Shown: positions 1-21,945, counted from the stretch's first letter. The stretch: 64,000 nt of DNA from Chondrilla cf. caribensis (GCA_964020155.1 OZ026555.1:3492295-3556294), one strand, 5' to 3'. The notes: generated from the letters alone by a model not told the origin. A program made the numbers and translations.

Positions 1-4517
<4,517 letters not shown>

Positions 4518-4614
4518 CGTGCATATCCTGTGGTGTTGAATCTGCTCTTGTGGTTACTTTGTTCACTTAATACCACCACCCTCAGCACAATTTGAAAGGT
4601 AATTTTATTTTCAC

Positions 4615-4620
4615 AATAAA
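4615..4620 (+). promoter_or_regulatory. Polyadenylation signal of the MFS gene
   Basis: A canonical AATAAA lies about 100 bases after the MFS stop codon, a plausible distance for a short 3' UTR. There is no transcript evidence. Confidence 0.5.
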
Positions 4621-5520
4621 CATGACAGTACATGTCAATAATAATATTTAATTATTGTGTAAGTTATATTGTTTTTTGGTTCATTTTGTGCAGTACTGGG
4701 ACCATTACAAAATATTTGATCTTGGCTTATACATACTTAATATTTATTGTTATTATTATGTATATTATTAATTTAATTTATTTATAATATTATTATAATA
4801 TTTGATAGCAATTATATTTATATTATATTTTATTTGATTGTATGTACGTGTGTAATAATGTAGTTGTGTCATTACTTATCATTACTTTTATATCACCACC
4901 ATAATAATAAAAATTATATTCTTTTATAATATTTTTATTATGATTTTTTATGTTGTTATTTGTAATAATATTATAATTATATACGTGTACTGTATATAAT
5001 ATGTAGTAGTTATTACCCAATTACGAGGATGGTACGTAGCCATAAAAGAATACAAGACTGAGGCAAAGCTGAGGTCGAGTAATCTATTAGGCTGCATGCC
5101 ATCCGAGTAATTGAGATCATTTTGTACATAGTGTACATTCATTGATGCTGACACAATTGATCATGAATGTGTGTAGAAACTATTATTAATTAGTCTGTCA
5201 ATTAAATTAATTATCACTGGGTGATAAATTCACCTGCAGTCCTGGGACAGGTTAGCATATCACCCAGCGATATCACCCAGTTATCATGGTAACAGGAGAC
5301 AAATAATGTTATAAAATTATTGATAGTTATAATTGATCATAATTTCCCATAAATATATAATGGCATCAACTAACGTACGGGAGAGAATAGGAGAAAAATG
5401 CAAAGCGCCTTCTTACATAACTCATGGTAGAGAGGGTGTGTCAATATGATATTTCAGCCCAAACCATGCAGGTGGGGATCTAAACTGACTCATAAAGCAA
5501 TTCCGGATTCTCATGCAGTA
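4621..5520. other. AT-rich intergenic DNA, no gene seen
   Basis: Very AT-rich stretch with many short TAATAAT runs. Around 5213-5290 the motif 'atcacccag' and its complement occur several times, giving small hairpins. I see no splice-bounded exon or known protein pattern. Confidence 0.7.
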
Positions 5521-5595
5521 GGTACAAAGTAGTTCAAAGTGGACAGAGATTATTATTTGCTGCTGTGGGTTTGACAATGGAGAAGATTTTTGAGT
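5521..5595 (-). pseudogene. Fragment of the multispan-protein gene (paralogue of 10032-12080)
   Basis: Read on the minus strand, about 75 bases closely match 10345-10425 of the multispan gene: the peptide around IFSIVKPTAAN compares with IFSIAKPTAAN there. Similarity stops on both sides and the frame runs into unrelated sequence, so this is a relict, not an expressed gene. It shows that a second copy of that gene once lay in this region. Confidence 0.65.
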
Positions 5596-5599
5596 GACA

Positions 5600-6260
5600 T
5601 GTCTGAAAAAATTCAGGAGCGTCCGGGATGACTGAATTAGCCAAAGCCAGGTCCCAGTTCACGTAGCCTTTCCCACCATTGTCTAATCTGTGTGAGATTT
5701 CCTCCAGCTGCCGAATCATCTGTGTACCAGACTTGTGTAGCTTGAGAGGACACTAACTGTTGAATCAAGGGGAGGGTCCCAACTGCATACATTGCCATTG
5801 CAATTGGGTCTCCCTGTGTTGTGCCTTCTTTCGATATTATGCTTCCTCCTTCAATGAAAAGGGATGGCTCTGAGTGATGGCCAGAACAGGGCAGAGGCGT
5901 AGACGTGCGTTCACCAATGTTGATTTCCTATCAAGCCTGTTGAAAGCATTGGACGCATCCACGTAGCAACAGTCCCTCAGTCGAATCTTTCTCATATATC
6001 TCATTCAAAGCATGAATAACAGTCTTGCATCCAGATCTTTGGCCCACACACATCTGAAGCGATCCTACCGCCTCTCGGGTATCTTCTCTAATAGTGGATA
6101 AGATGGTCTTACTGATGATATGTCTTGATACCTCGCCCACTCCCATTGGTCTTACAACTGGACATTTGTTCAACGCTAACAACCTGTCATGCACGTGCTT
6201 TCTTACATACGCAATTTGAACACGTCGACTTGCCGTTACACCGACCGATGGCATCCCTTG
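5600..6260 (-). pseudogene. Retroelement reverse-transcriptase fragment, frameshifted
   Basis: Minus-strand translation gives reverse-transcriptase motifs in order but in more than one frame: PVVRPMGVGEVSRHIISK, then a GQRSGCKTVIHA block, a DASNAF-type block, GTTQGDPIAMAMYAVGT and the catalytic YTDD of WYTDDSA. These are known features of a reverse-transcriptase family common in marine invertebrate genomes. A stop follows the YTDD segment, the frame changes near the DASNAF block, and no integrase or nuclease is visible. It is a dead fragment. The 3' piece at 41734-42093 may belong to a related family (inference). Confidence 0.75.
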
Positions 6261-6268
6261 AGAAAATT

Positions 6269-6348
6269 CCTAACAAATTAACAAATTAGCCTCGATTAAA
6301 TTAACAAATTAGCCTTGATCAAATTTAATTAACAAAATAGCCTTGATC
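6269..6348. repeat. Short tandem repeat, about 25-bp unit
   Basis: Three imperfect copies of a unit containing ATTAACAAATTAGCCTTGAT, next to the retroelement fragment. Confidence 0.7.
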
Positions 6349-6913
6349 CGCCATGTTCCGGTCACCGATGAATAATCGAAGGTTAGGCGGGACTGGGTCT
6401 GGTTAACGAGACTATACGGCCCGCATGTTTGTCACCTAATTTATCGTCGCGTACTGTCACGCAGAAATCGATCCGTGAAATATGAAATGCACCTAAAATT
6501 ACACCACAGAGATCACAGACGCGCGGGTGTCCGAATTTTCGTTCTCCTACCCTGACCACCATCACGAAGTACCGCCGCTCGACGGTCGAAAGCTCTAGCA
6601 TCGCAAAGCTGGAGTGAGTAGGGCATAGATAGGACTTGACGTTCACCTTATCCAAAGTTGAAACTAAGTCCTTTCTGGCAGTGACCCAACCGTGACACCA
6701 TAGACACCTGACAAGTTTAAAGCCCTAGATGTGCTTAGCCTACGAGAACGGATGTCCGAATTTCATGGCGGCTGAATTCGCCGGGATGCCGTACCTTACT
6801 TCTTGTCGTCATGTTCAAGGCACCAGTAACAGGAAAAGCGGCATTTTGCAACAGAACCTTTTTCAGAACCCAACTGAGAAAGCGGCTACGTGAGACTTAA
6901 GTACTAGCGGAAG

Positions 6914-8188
6914 ATGAATATTCCATGGCCACTGAAGGACGCTCGAGGGACCGTCAAAAAACGCTTTCTATTCGGAATTATTGTTTTGGTTTGCCTTGTA
7001 TGGATGATTCCGCTGTTTATAACTGTCTCGAGGAATTCGTACTACGCTTTACAGGAAGGAAACGGTGAAGGAGGATCTGAAATGAGTACAGTCCGCACAG
7101 TGGACCAAGTTACCGTGAGCGTGCGCAAAATAGAACAAAGTACCGTATCAATCATTGCGAAGTCAGCGCGTGGATCCCCTGCAGCTGACAAAGGAAACGG
7201 CGAGGGAGGATCTGAAAAGAGTACAGTCCGCACAATGGACCAAATTACCGTATCAACCACTGCGAATTCAGTGCGTACATTCCCTAACGTAGTTGTATAT
7301 ATTGAAATGTTCGATTGGCTCAATGTGGTTTATGGCAACAGTTTCACAGACGTTGAAAAACAGAGTCAGAAACGGTGTCTACTACCTAATGGCTCTCTCT
7401 GCATTTATCAACACGCAGACAATAAAACCGATGTTGTGTTTCGATTTGTTTACAATTTTATTGGAGGTCATTTCCCATACAGATACTATGATGGACAGAT
7501 TGTAGCCATGATGAATTCAGAAGCAGAAAGCCCAGGAGTTATGGAACCTTTAGCGAAAGCCGACATTCAAATCGACCATCATCCTTCATCAGATGTCACT
7601 ATAACTGAAGCTTGTATGATTCCATGGAAGGAAGGCATCTATAAAACACCTGATCCTTCCAAGAGGAAGGGAATTTGCTTATTTGTCAGCCACTGTGATG
7701 TTAAATGGAGAACTGATTACATCCTTGAATTGGCAAAATACATCCACATTGACTCATATGGGAAATGTTGGCATAATGTTTCCATGCCTTCCAACCGCAA
7801 GGATCGAATGACGACAGGATTCGATCCAGCCAAGAAATACAGAATGTTGTTAACATTTGAAAACACAATCAATCATGATTACATCACTGAGAAGATTTCA
7901 ATGGGTTACAACGTAGGAGCTATACCTGTGTATTGGGGACCACCAGAAATCCACCAGTGGACTCCTGGTAACCACACCTTTATTGACCCTCAGAAGTTTA
8001 AGGGACCTAAAGAACTAGCAGAATACCTCAAGCGTGTTGATGAGGATGACGACCTCTTTAGATATCACACTACAAACTTTGATTACTCCACAGCCAGGAA
8101 GACACACTTGGAAAACTGTCCCCCAGAACCATATTGGTGCCAAATTTGTACGGTAGCACAAAAAATGAAGATGAACAGAGGAAAATGA
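6914..8188 (+). CDS. GT10 alpha-1,3-type fucosyltransferase, copy 1
   Basis: Intronless 424-aa type II Golgi glycosyltransferase of family GT10, which moves fucose from GDP-fucose to glycans. The first in-frame ATG gives a short cytosolic tail (MNIPWPLKDARGTVKKR), a signal anchor at about residues 17-38, a stem of about 80 residues with repeated GNGEGGSE...STVRT units, then the catalytic domain. The GT10 hallmark is FENTINHDYITEK at about residues 315-327, followed by IPVYWGPPEIHQWTPGNHTF. N-glycosylation sequons occur (e.g. NGSL, NKTD, NVSM) and the C-terminus carries a conserved CPPEPYWCQIC. Two near-identical paralogues lie at 29169-30518 and 39811-41151 on the other strand. Acceptor and linkage are not visible, so the alpha-1,3 label follows the family. 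Confidence 0.9.
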   Translation: MNIPWPLKDARGTVKKRFLFGIIVLVCLVWMIPLFITVSRNSYYALQEGNGEGGSEMSTVRTVDQVTVSVRKIEQSTVSIIAKSARGSPAADKGNGEGGSEKSTVRTMDQITVSTTANSVRTFPNVVVYIEMFDWLNVVYGNSFTDVEKQSQKRCLLPNGSLCIYQHADNKTDVVFRFVYNFIGGHFPYRYYDGQIVAMMNSEAESPGVMEPLAKADIQIDHHPSSDVTITEACMIPWKEGIYKTPDPSKRKGICLFVSHCDVKWRTDYILELAKYIHIDSYGKCWHNVSMPSNRKDRMTTGFDPAKKYRMLLTFENTINHDYITEKISMGYNVGAIPVYWGPPEIHQWTPGNHTFIDPQKFKGPKELAEYLKRVDEDDDLFRYHTTNFDYSTARKTHLENCPPEPYWCQICTVAQKMKMNRGK

Positions 8189-10031
8189 GTAGGGAATAAT
8201 TTAAATAATAGCAAACAGTATTATTATATATTACTGATGTTAAATGTAGAGGTCGGGTATAAACTAATGGTACCTATATATTGCCATAACATTACAATCC
8301 ACTGTTACGCGGTGTGATGTGAAAATCTAATAGTAATTAACAAGTGCAGCAATGAAATTTGCATATCCGGTTTTGGGTCAATATCCAAAATTGTCGTCGC
8401 AAATATCAGAGGCGTCGGGCAAGATGCTATCGATCGAATCCTACGGTCCAAAGCGGGCAATCACCGAGTATGAGAAGTTTTCGAACACAAGTCGATCACC
8501 TTTTCCCTCAAGTCTATGTGTAGAATAGAATCCAGTTCATTCTTTGTCTGCTTTCCCTGTGCCATCATAATCTACAAACATTCGCTTTGATTCGATCTAG
8601 CTGTTTTATCGCCATTCGTCATTCTTGAAATTCTACCAATCTCGATCGGCAGTGTTCCGGGGATCAATTCGACAATTTTAAAGTTCCTGGCAAGATTTGC
8701 GCAGGTTCTTTGGCAATTGATCAATCTAACGAGGTAAAAACTCAATATTACTTTCCTATTGAGCATAACGTCGAATAATAAAAAAAACAAATAAACCATA
8801 ATTGGAACAATTAACATGTGATAAATAAACTATAACTTGTAACGAATACACATGCATACTATAAATATATATATATTTTAAAATAGTATAGACAGTATAG
8901 AAGTACGAAAATCAAAGTGCGTGTTATGTGAGGCCACGAAAGTGAATGATACGATTAGTCCAAGAATCTGCCTTCAGTGACAGCCAGCTCGATGTTGCTG
9001 GATCTGCAAGCATGCCGGGAGTTTGATCGAGCTCCTCGGATGCAGGTAATAGCCCATCTCAGCAAGGAGAAGCTGATTTGAAAATAACGTCGAATAATGC
9101 CTCAATATACGTGCTTTTCGATTCGAATTTGCCAGTGCGTTTTAGACAGCCATATACACAATGTACAATGTGACGTCATAAACTGCGTGTCTGATAATAT
9201 GTTCATCGTCTAATCTACTTTTTGTTGTCTAATTACTATTAATTGCAATCGTAAACTGGGATACATTCATTTTACACTGAATGCAGTATGATATTTAGCG
9301 AGGTTCCAGACTATTTCACAGGTATTTATCAAGGACATGCATTCAATGATACTAAACCTGCATATATTTGTTGAGCCATTTTGGCCGCAGCACATAGGTG
9401 TAGATACATAAGTGTCCCTGAAGGGAATTTTTAAGGGTTGGTATATGTGACTACACTTCCAAACCTACAAGAATATGGTCAAAACAACTCCTTGTAGGTT
9501 TTGTGCACTTGGTATAGCATTTGGAGTATGTACATTATATTATGCAGAAACACGTGCACATGTACATGTTTTGTGAAAATAATGGCATTAAATTTGCTGT
9601 GGGATCACCAATTATCATTAACATCAAATGAACTTCCATTGTGTATACAATCAGGACACTAAAACCTATTGTTCGTGCAATTACATCATCCTAATATATA
9701 AAATTAGTCATGAGTTTCCATATTAATCTCATGGTGAATCGATGTAATTAAAATTGAAACCTTGAAGTCCACAATATTTCGTCACTGTATCTATTGTAGC
9801 TATTGTCAATCCTTCCGTCTCATAATTGATACACTACACTGTTTGGTATGGGTATTCCCACATTCAATAATCATCAAGTATGCACATGAAACATAATAAT
9901 ATTATGTAGTATATATGATGTCATAGTACATATGACATATAGAATATAAAGGGAAGTTGCAAACACACACTCACCACATTGTGTGATATTGGCTAGTTAC
10001 TTTGAAGGAGACAAGTTTGAATGATCAAGAC
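8189..10031. other. Intergenic DNA, no gene seen
   Basis: AT-rich, with a short TATATA run near 8868. A pair of complementary motifs around 'aacctacaag' and 'cttgtaggtt' (9462-9500) could form a small hairpin. No exon or known protein pattern found. The 50-100 bases before 10032 would contain the 5' UTR of the next gene. Confidence 0.6.
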
Positions 10032-12080
10032 ATGAAAGAAGCTACGGTGATTTTGGCCCTTCCTACTCACTATTTTGGGCATTTTCTTGTATTTATTATC
10101 TTATTTGCTGTGTATGGAGTATCCATGGAAACAGAACCTTGTATCAGCGATTATGTCCACTTTGAGAGGGAAGTTGTTAAAAGTGATGGCAAACTCACCC
10201 ACCAGCTAAAAACTGCTTTCTACACACCGAACAAACAGTTTCCTTACACAGTTGTTGTAAAGTATCTAAGGATGTCTTCTAATGGAACTCAGTTTGTTGT
10301 AACCACTGATCCTTCCTGTGACAGCCAACTGTGGTCTTGGAACTCAGCCAACATCTTCTCCATTGCCAAACCCACAGCAGCAAACATATATTCTCTGTTC
10401 ACTTTGAACTACTTCAGACCATTGGATCCTCCCCACGTGGACATCACAGTGCCACACATATGCCCAAATGTTACATACGAATACTTGCTGCAAATGACTG
10501 CTTCTGTAAGTTAACATATGCAGCCGAGTGGTATTATGTATATGTCCAGACCTATGCAATTACAGTAAGCATTTCCGATTCATCTTGTAAGTTAGTTCTT
10601 GATATATCTAAAATTAATACATTTTGTTCAGTTAGTATTACTGTCCACATGTACAATAAATTCTCATTTATCCACTGCAATTTGTTTTCCAAAGATATGG
10701 ACGATTAATAAGTATGGTAGATTAACCGGGTATTTATCACTGTTTATGCAGTCATATTATTATTATTGGTATTGAAAAAATGTGGTGCATGTAGATAAAA
10801 GTTAGGCAGATGAAGTGATCCATCAATTGAGTGTATGTAAACTACATGACATTGTCTTTTGCTGCATTCTATATATTATCTTTTGTATAGCACTGTTTGT
10901 CAATCATGCATGTGTTTCATGCACCTTTCCTTGCATGCAGCTACACAAATATGCAACTGGAGAAGACATCGTTGACCTTGGTTACACAGAAATGGGATGT
11001 GGCACTCATGAAAGCAACACAATGTTCCACTACCCTTACAAGGGCACTGAACAAGAAGTACAAGAATACATTCTCTATTACATCGCGAACACATTCCCTG
11101 GACTCTTCGTTACTGTTGTCATTCTAACTGCAGTGTTTATAGCCACACCCAGACTTGACAAGATCCTTGAAAAGAACGAAGTTACTCCTGATACAAACCT
11201 AACTTCAAACTCCACTCAATATAAACTGTTGACATATAAAATGTACGGACTGCCGTGGGGTATCGTAACTTCTACCACCATAATCGTCTCGGCAATATTC
11301 TTCTTGGATATGTACATTACCATAACATCTGTATCCAGCTACTACAAAATTACAGTTTTTTACTTCACGGTAGCAAACTTCATATTCGTTCCACTGGTAC
11401 CAAACCTTCTGCCTACGTTTTACATGTGGAGGACTTTAAGGAGGAAGAAATTGATGATCCCTTCCATTTTTCTCGTCCCTGCTACATTCGTTTGCTGTGG
11501 GAGCAAACAGCGAGGAAAGAATTTAGTTCTGATCGTGTCCATTTTCGTAATGCTGTTCGGGTTTTCGCTGCTGGGCATACATGGGATAGCAATAGGGTTC
11601 TCGGCCTTTGCGTCTCCACATGCAGTAGGTCTCAGCACGACCATCATGCTCCTCATTATCATCTCGGTGACTGACATCTTTGCTCTTTTCTTCACCATTG
11701 GTGCGTACTACAGCACCAAACCGGAACACCGACCCCAGAGTGAAAAGACTACGATTACCAATGCCATCATACTTATACCGCTGTTGTTTGCCCTCATTAT
11801 AATCTCTCTCGTGTCACTGTATTGTTGTAGTAGTGTCACGGTACAGCTTGACCAGAATAAGTTGCTGGTTACTTTGGAGTCGCTACCTTCACCGATTATT
11901 GGAATACTAGTTGTGTATGGTCAGAGGAAGCTCATAGCATATGCAACCAGATCCAGGCTTCGAGATTCTGAATGGGAATGCAAATCGACTAACAGCCCAC
12001 CACGTATCTCAATGGAAGAAAAACCAAAAGATTCAATAGTCCATCATCACGAAAAGCAATTACCAGAAACATTAGTTTGA
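10032..12080 (+). CDS. Putative seven-span membrane protein with N-terminal ectodomain
   Basis: Two exons, 10032-10505 and 10941-12080, GT-AG and phase 0, give 537 aa. The ATG at 10032 is chosen because it opens a hydrophobic signal segment (FGHFLVFIILFAVYGVSM). An ectodomain of about 200 residues follows, with sequons NGTQ and NVTY and several cysteines. Then come about seven hydrophobic helices, starting near YILYYIANTFPGLFVTVVIL and including IVTSTTIIVSAIFFLDMYIT, LVLIVSIFVMLFGFSLLG, GLSTTIMLLIIISVTDIFAL and AIILIPLLFALIIISLVSLY. The tail is charged and probably cytosolic. The count and N-out topology fit a receptor-like seven-span protein, but I recognise no family motif (no DRY, NPxxY or other signature). 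A relict copy lies at 5521-5595. Function unknown. Confidence 0.75.
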
Positions 12081-12441
12081 GGAATAATAATGAACTTGGA
12101 ATTATATGAACATCTATTACAATGTTAATTATATCTAGCATTCGTTGTATCCATAATAATAATCATATATTTCATATAAAATATGCGGTCAAACAGGGTA
12201 CTCGGAACAACGGGATATCTTGAATTTGACGGCCTTCACCTTGAGCACTTCTAACAATGAACCATTGACAGAAGTTGCCACTGTCATCTTCATAGACAGG
12301 TGATTGGATATTGCAAGACCCTCATTCATAACTTGAATCGATGATATCAATGAGGGCTTAATTAATTAAGGACACCTATTCTACGTTACCCTGATCTGTT
12401 GCTACATATTTCTACTTGCATATCATATTATTATGTCTGAA

Positions 12442-12707
12442 GTTGGGAAAATCTTTTCGGATTCGGGAACGTTTAAAAACGCACTCTGGTGAAGAGAGTT
12501 CTTCATCTGGACGTTTCAACCCTGTGGGTTGTCTTCGGTAGTCGGGGTGCCTTGGGGTTACCCTCCTTAAATAGGTTTTGGGCTTCCCACTAAGACACTT
12601 CCAGCCTCGTGACTTCCACTTCCACAGGTTTGAAACGTCCAGATAAAGAACTCTTTTCATCAGACTGCATTTTTAAACGCTCCTGAATCCAACAGGATTT
12701 TCCCAAC
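12442..12707. mobile_element. Foldback element with about 85-bp inverted arms
   Basis: Arms 12442-12527 and 12622-12707 are imperfect reverse complements: GTTGGGAAAATC against GATTTTCCCAAC at the ends, TGGACGTTTCAACCCTGTGG against CCACAGGTTTGAAACGTCCA inside. They enclose about 95 bases of loop. Non-coding. A shorter relative with the same 'cttcaccagactgcatt' and 'tttttcccaac(a)tcagttggaaac' motifs is at 22291-22420. Confidence 0.75.
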
Positions 12708-13264
12708 AACAGTTGGAAACTTTGCAGTCCGAAATCCCTATTTGATTATATTATTTCTATTCTCTAGTGCTGTATTTACATAATATTGACTGTACATAGA
12801 AAGAACAATAAATTCTTGGCAAGCTAGGTTTGAAACTTTGGAATTATTGGTTCTGAACTGCAGAATCACAAAATATTCATCCAAAGATATTTATTGCATG
12901 GAAAGGAATATTGTTACTTAACTAAGGGGCCATTTGTTAATATAAATTTATTATAATACAGTAGTGAAATTTTGCCGCCCAAATTATACCATAAAATATA
13001 TAACTGTTCTATAATTCATCATTTTCGAATGTTTTCATACTGTAATTAGAGGATAAAACAAACGCATTCAATAATATAAAAGGACGTTAATGGACTATAG
13101 CATTCAAAGGTTCAGCTTTGATATCCTCAAGATTGATTTCAGAGTCCAAATCTTCATCCAATTCACCTATAACAGCTCTAAAGGTCCAAGAAAGACACCG
13201 CAGTACATACATGGATTATTGTGCAATGTAATTGTACCTATTATAACCAAAATGCTATATTCAC

Positions 13265-13560
13265 TAGTGCTGGGAATCTGTCATAATTTTACAATCGATT
13301 ATCACCGGATGTAATTGAGTGGGCGTAGCCGGAAACCACTTTATTGGACTGAGTAGTCATCCAATAGACATGAAGTGAAGTCCACAGAGTCCTTTTTACA
13401 TTCAGGTACAAGATCGAACCCATGGAGTGAAGGATCTGGGTAATAAGGTGGAGGGGGCTTCTTGTTCTACTCAATTACTTCCTGTGATGCTTGCACTATC
13501 GACGATAATCAGATTTGAAATGAAAAATGATTGATTAATCGATTAATCATCCCAACACTA
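13265..13560. mobile_element. hAT-like MITE with 8-bp target duplication
   Basis: A 296-bp element with ends TAGTGCTGGGA and TCCCAACACTA, inverted and typical of hAT termini. It is flanked by ATATTCAC (13257-13264) and ATAATCAC (13561-13568), an 8-bp target duplication with one mismatch. It has no transposase frame. A related copy at about 33588-34110 is interrupted by another element. Confidence 0.85.
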
Positions 13561-13569
13561 ATAATCACA

Positions 13570-14088
13570 CCATAAATATATTGTAAAAAGCAGTAGTGGT
13601 TGTAGAGAGAACCAAACTCACATATTGTCTCCTCTGATGATGTACACACCCAGTGGCACTTCTTCAACACCTGCACCACTGGAGAACACTCTCTCATGAC
13701 TGTCGCTCAGTATCACATTGACCGTTTGGTCAAACCCCCTCAACTTTCCCTAATACAAGAGGTAGGAGAGATACATACGTACATAAAAATAAATCATACC
13801 TGAATACTTATACATACGTAGGATATTCGTTGCGTAACTTGTGAAAATGTTTTATCGCCTACCTGAACACTACTCTCTAAGTGTTACGCACTGTAACATG
13901 ATTGAAACTGTACTATTGTATAAATTCAGTCAACAAGATATTTCTACGCACATTCATGGAAATATTATACTTTATATACACACATTTAAATTACGTATGT
14001 ATAGCACTGTATACAGGTTATACGTATTTCTGGTAGGTATGTATACCATGGAGTTTTTTAACGTTATTCCACCTAAAAGTACACCACA

Positions 14089-14132
<44 letters not shown>

Positions 14133-14650
14133 CCATGGACTCACGACACTCACCACTATAACTCTGCCATCCCCTGTTATGACTGAAACCTGTTCTATGA
14201 TTGGAGCTTAGGATACATATACTAATACAATACAGGAATAGCAGCTCTAAATACACCATATCGGTTACTGGTTGACTGGTTTGCTGCTACGAATCAGCAA
14301 AGTACGAAGGACAGATGAAAAGCAGTAACACAGAATTGTAGACTGGTAGGGAGAATCTAAATTCATTACAACAAATCGCGTGGATACTGTTGATGTATTC
14401 CTCCAATCCGCTGGACATACTCGTGTGGCCACAATTATCTCTTGGTGCACTGTTGTTAACCAGCTACAGCGGAGCACGTATGGTGGACGACACGTTGAAC
14501 TAATTACAGGGGTTTCCCTCTGACTGGTTCACGCCCACATGGTCCACGAGCCTTTGTGACGTGGCGTCCTACCACCGAACCGAATCCGCTTCGAAGGAAC
14601 CTCCTCAGTATCGTCCTATCCCTCCTTCCTGTGTTCTGGTGTTCTCGGCG
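13570..14650. other. Upstream region of the ARF gene, no separate gene seen
   Basis: Contains the (AC)n run and AT-rich DNA. The last 150 bases before the ARF start are GC-richer and could hold its promoter and 5' UTR; no TATA box is evident. Confidence 0.5.
14086..14132. repeat. (AC)n microsatellite
   Basis: Pure CA run in the region upstream of the ARF gene. Confidence 0.9.
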
Positions 14651-14663
14651 GATTAGAGCAAAA

Positions 14664-19676
<5,013 letters not shown>

Positions 19677-20622
19677 TTAGTCATCTCAAAATTTGCAATA
19701 ATATTCTTTTCTGTACTTGTTGAGAGTCTGCTATGTACTACATTGTTTCAAGTTAATTATCAGGTGATAGGTGGACTTATAAAGGATGTGAGAAGTACGT
19801 AATTATATAATTATTATTAATTATAATAGTCTGTCCAGCATTGCCGAAGACAATAATGTTGTGTAGGTATATACTATACTGAACCAACGCATGTATTCAT
19901 TATAACTTCATCTTATGTATTGTGTGGGTCAATCTATTGGTTGATGAATCATTTGCGCATGTGCATAAAGGACCTTATACATACATAATTATGTACTAGA
20001 CAATACAATGTACCCTAGTGAGTAATGGTGTTGGTTAACCAGCTGTGTGGACTTCTCAGTCCCTACCTCTTGTCTGTACCATGTCAACCAGTACGCAAGT
20101 ACGTACATACGTTCCTCTGATAAGAGGTACACTGTAAATGTATTTAGTAAGGTCCAATTGTACGGATATTGTAGTTCTTTTCTGAATTACTACAGAGACA
20201 TTTTAGGTCTATCTTTACCGTGCTTAGTTTAGCTGGACTGTATATGAATTATATCCAATTATTGTAAAACATGTTATGCTTCAAAATTATTCTATAGTTA
20301 CTAAGTGCTGGGAATACACTGTAATTCTCAAATCAATAACTATTATCAGCACATAACAACCATTAATTGTACACATTTGAATAATATTATGATGCAGTTG
20401 CTTTCGCAAACATGTTTAATTGCTCCTTTCTCCCGAAATATTGATGATTAATTTTAAGGGTATATATGTAGATGTGTGGTGTTGTGATACATCAATCGAT
20501 ACCAAGAACTTATTGCCATGGTAACAGTATAATTGATAACTTCTTGGACCCTTAGCGATGACGTCATTTCCAGGTAACGTACGAATAAGGCGGCAAGAAA
20601 CGATCGTCAAGGGAAAATTATA

Positions 20623-21945
20623 ATGGATAGGGACGAACTTGATTCATCCAAGACTGGATTTCAGCTGCGGGTGTGCGAATCCAGCTTGAAATTCGCAATT
20701 GATGACAACCCACCCTGGAGACAAAGACATAAGGGGACCGACCCGAACTCGCTCAAACAGTCTTGCTTCACTACCACAGAAATGCTTAGGGAGATGGCTG
20801 AGATGATCAAACGCTTCTACAATACAGAAAAAACACCACAGAAAGCACGCGATTTTGCTGAAAGGGAGTTTGCGCGCGCAAAGGCCATAGATTTCGTCTA
20901 CCATTCAAACATTGGAGAGTCTATTGGACTGAAATCGCACGAAGGAACTAAAGAAGTTCTCCAGAATTATCTAGAAAAGGGGAACCTACCTGCCGAACGT
21001 GGAACACGAGAAACCATCCAAACGTATGAAGCATTAACCTTTTTCCATGAACTCTCAATGGACCCAGATATGGCACCAGGATGGGTGACTGTACAACAAA
21101 TCCAAGACGCTCACACGAACCTACTTAGAGATATCTACGAAAGTCCAGGAGAAATAAGGAAACGTCATGTGTATACCACATACAAAGAAGAAGAGTACTT
21201 TCACCCCCCTCCAGAGAAGCTGCAGGCACTTTTTTATGCTTGTATTGATCGCCACAACATACATATGGAGCAATTGGACATCGCACAATTACAAGAAAAA
21301 CTGAAAGACCCTTTTGAGAAGATGGATGACTTCAATACTTTGTGTGATAGACTTGGTATGGTATTCAAGAGTGCAGCTTGGTTGATGTTCAAGTTTGTGG
21401 ATGTACATCCTTTTGGTGATGGTAACGGCCGTCTGTGTCGTTTGCTTGCAAATTACGTCCTGGGCACCGTCACTCCTTTCCCTGTGCCCATTTACCTGGG
21501 TGAAGTACCTGGACAGATCAAAAGGGAAGACTATTTAGATGCAATTGTTAAATGCCGGGAGAGTAAGATGGAACAACCAGGCCTATTAACTTCCATGCTT
21601 GTTGAGAATGCATGGAAGGGATGGAAAAAATTGTTCAATACCTTGGAACGCATGGACTTTTTAAAAGATGTCATTGAATGTGGTCCAATAGTCCTCCAAC
21701 TCAACAAAATGCATCCACAGTATGAAAGGGTACTCCGAGAGAAAATGTCACATCTAAAATTATTGGACGCAGAGAAGGAGGAATCGCATTCAATAATTGT
21801 CCTCGAGGTCAAAGAGGCCATAGATAGAGTTGCTCCTAAAGTTTTCGGACTGGCGCCCGGGGAGTACCTGCAGCTGGATGTTGAACTTAAATGCAAGCCA
21901 AAACACTGCATTCAATTGCAGTTGTACCCATCAAAGATGAACTAA
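20623..21945 (+). CDS. Fic-domain protein 1 (probable AMP/nucleotide transferase)
   Basis: Single-exon gene of 440 aa. The Fic core motif HPFGDGNGRLCR is complete, with catalytic His at residue 262. Fic enzymes usually move AMP from ATP to a Ser/Thr/Tyr hydroxyl of a target protein. Upstream, HSNIGES fits the (S/T)xxxE inhibitory-helix pattern of self-inhibited Fic proteins, though the residue after Glu is Ser, not the usual Gly or Asn. A helix with DRLGMVFKSAAWLMFKFVDV precedes the motif. About 140 residues follow the motif without a pattern I know. No signal peptide or membrane segment is evident, so it is probably cytosolic. The neighbour at 22681-23604 is a paralogue. It lacks introns, unlike ARF and WASHC4; retroposition or lateral transfer are possible. 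Broken copies lie at 31030, 42449 and 45236. Confidence 0.9.
   Translation: MDRDELDSSKTGFQLRVCESSLKFAIDDNPPWRQRHKGTDPNSLKQSCFTTTEMLREMAEMIKRFYNTEKTPQKARDFAEREFARAKAIDFVYHSNIGESIGLKSHEGTKEVLQNYLEKGNLPAERGTRETIQTYEALTFFHELSMDPDMAPGWVTVQQIQDAHTNLLRDIYESPGEIRKRHVYTTYKEEEYFHPPPEKLQALFYACIDRHNIHMEQLDIAQLQEKLKDPFEKMDDFNTLCDRLGMVFKSAAWLMFKFVDVHPFGDGNGRLCRLLANYVLGTVTPFPVPIYLGEVPGQIKREDYLDAIVKCRESKMEQPGLLTSMLVENAWKGWKKLFNTLERMDFLKDVIECGPIVLQLNKMHPQYERVLREKMSHLKLLDAEKEESHSIIVLEVKEAIDRVAPKVFGLAPGEYLQLDVELKCKPKHCIQLQLYPSKMN

Noticed and set aside
6383..6655. 90-codon minus-strand frame next to the reverse-transcriptase relict
   Set aside because: No known motif, no splice context and no homologue in the window; it might be part of the retroelement but nothing supports that.
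12412..12660. 82-codon minus-strand frame with a basic composition
   Set aside because: It lies wholly inside the foldback inverted-repeat element.
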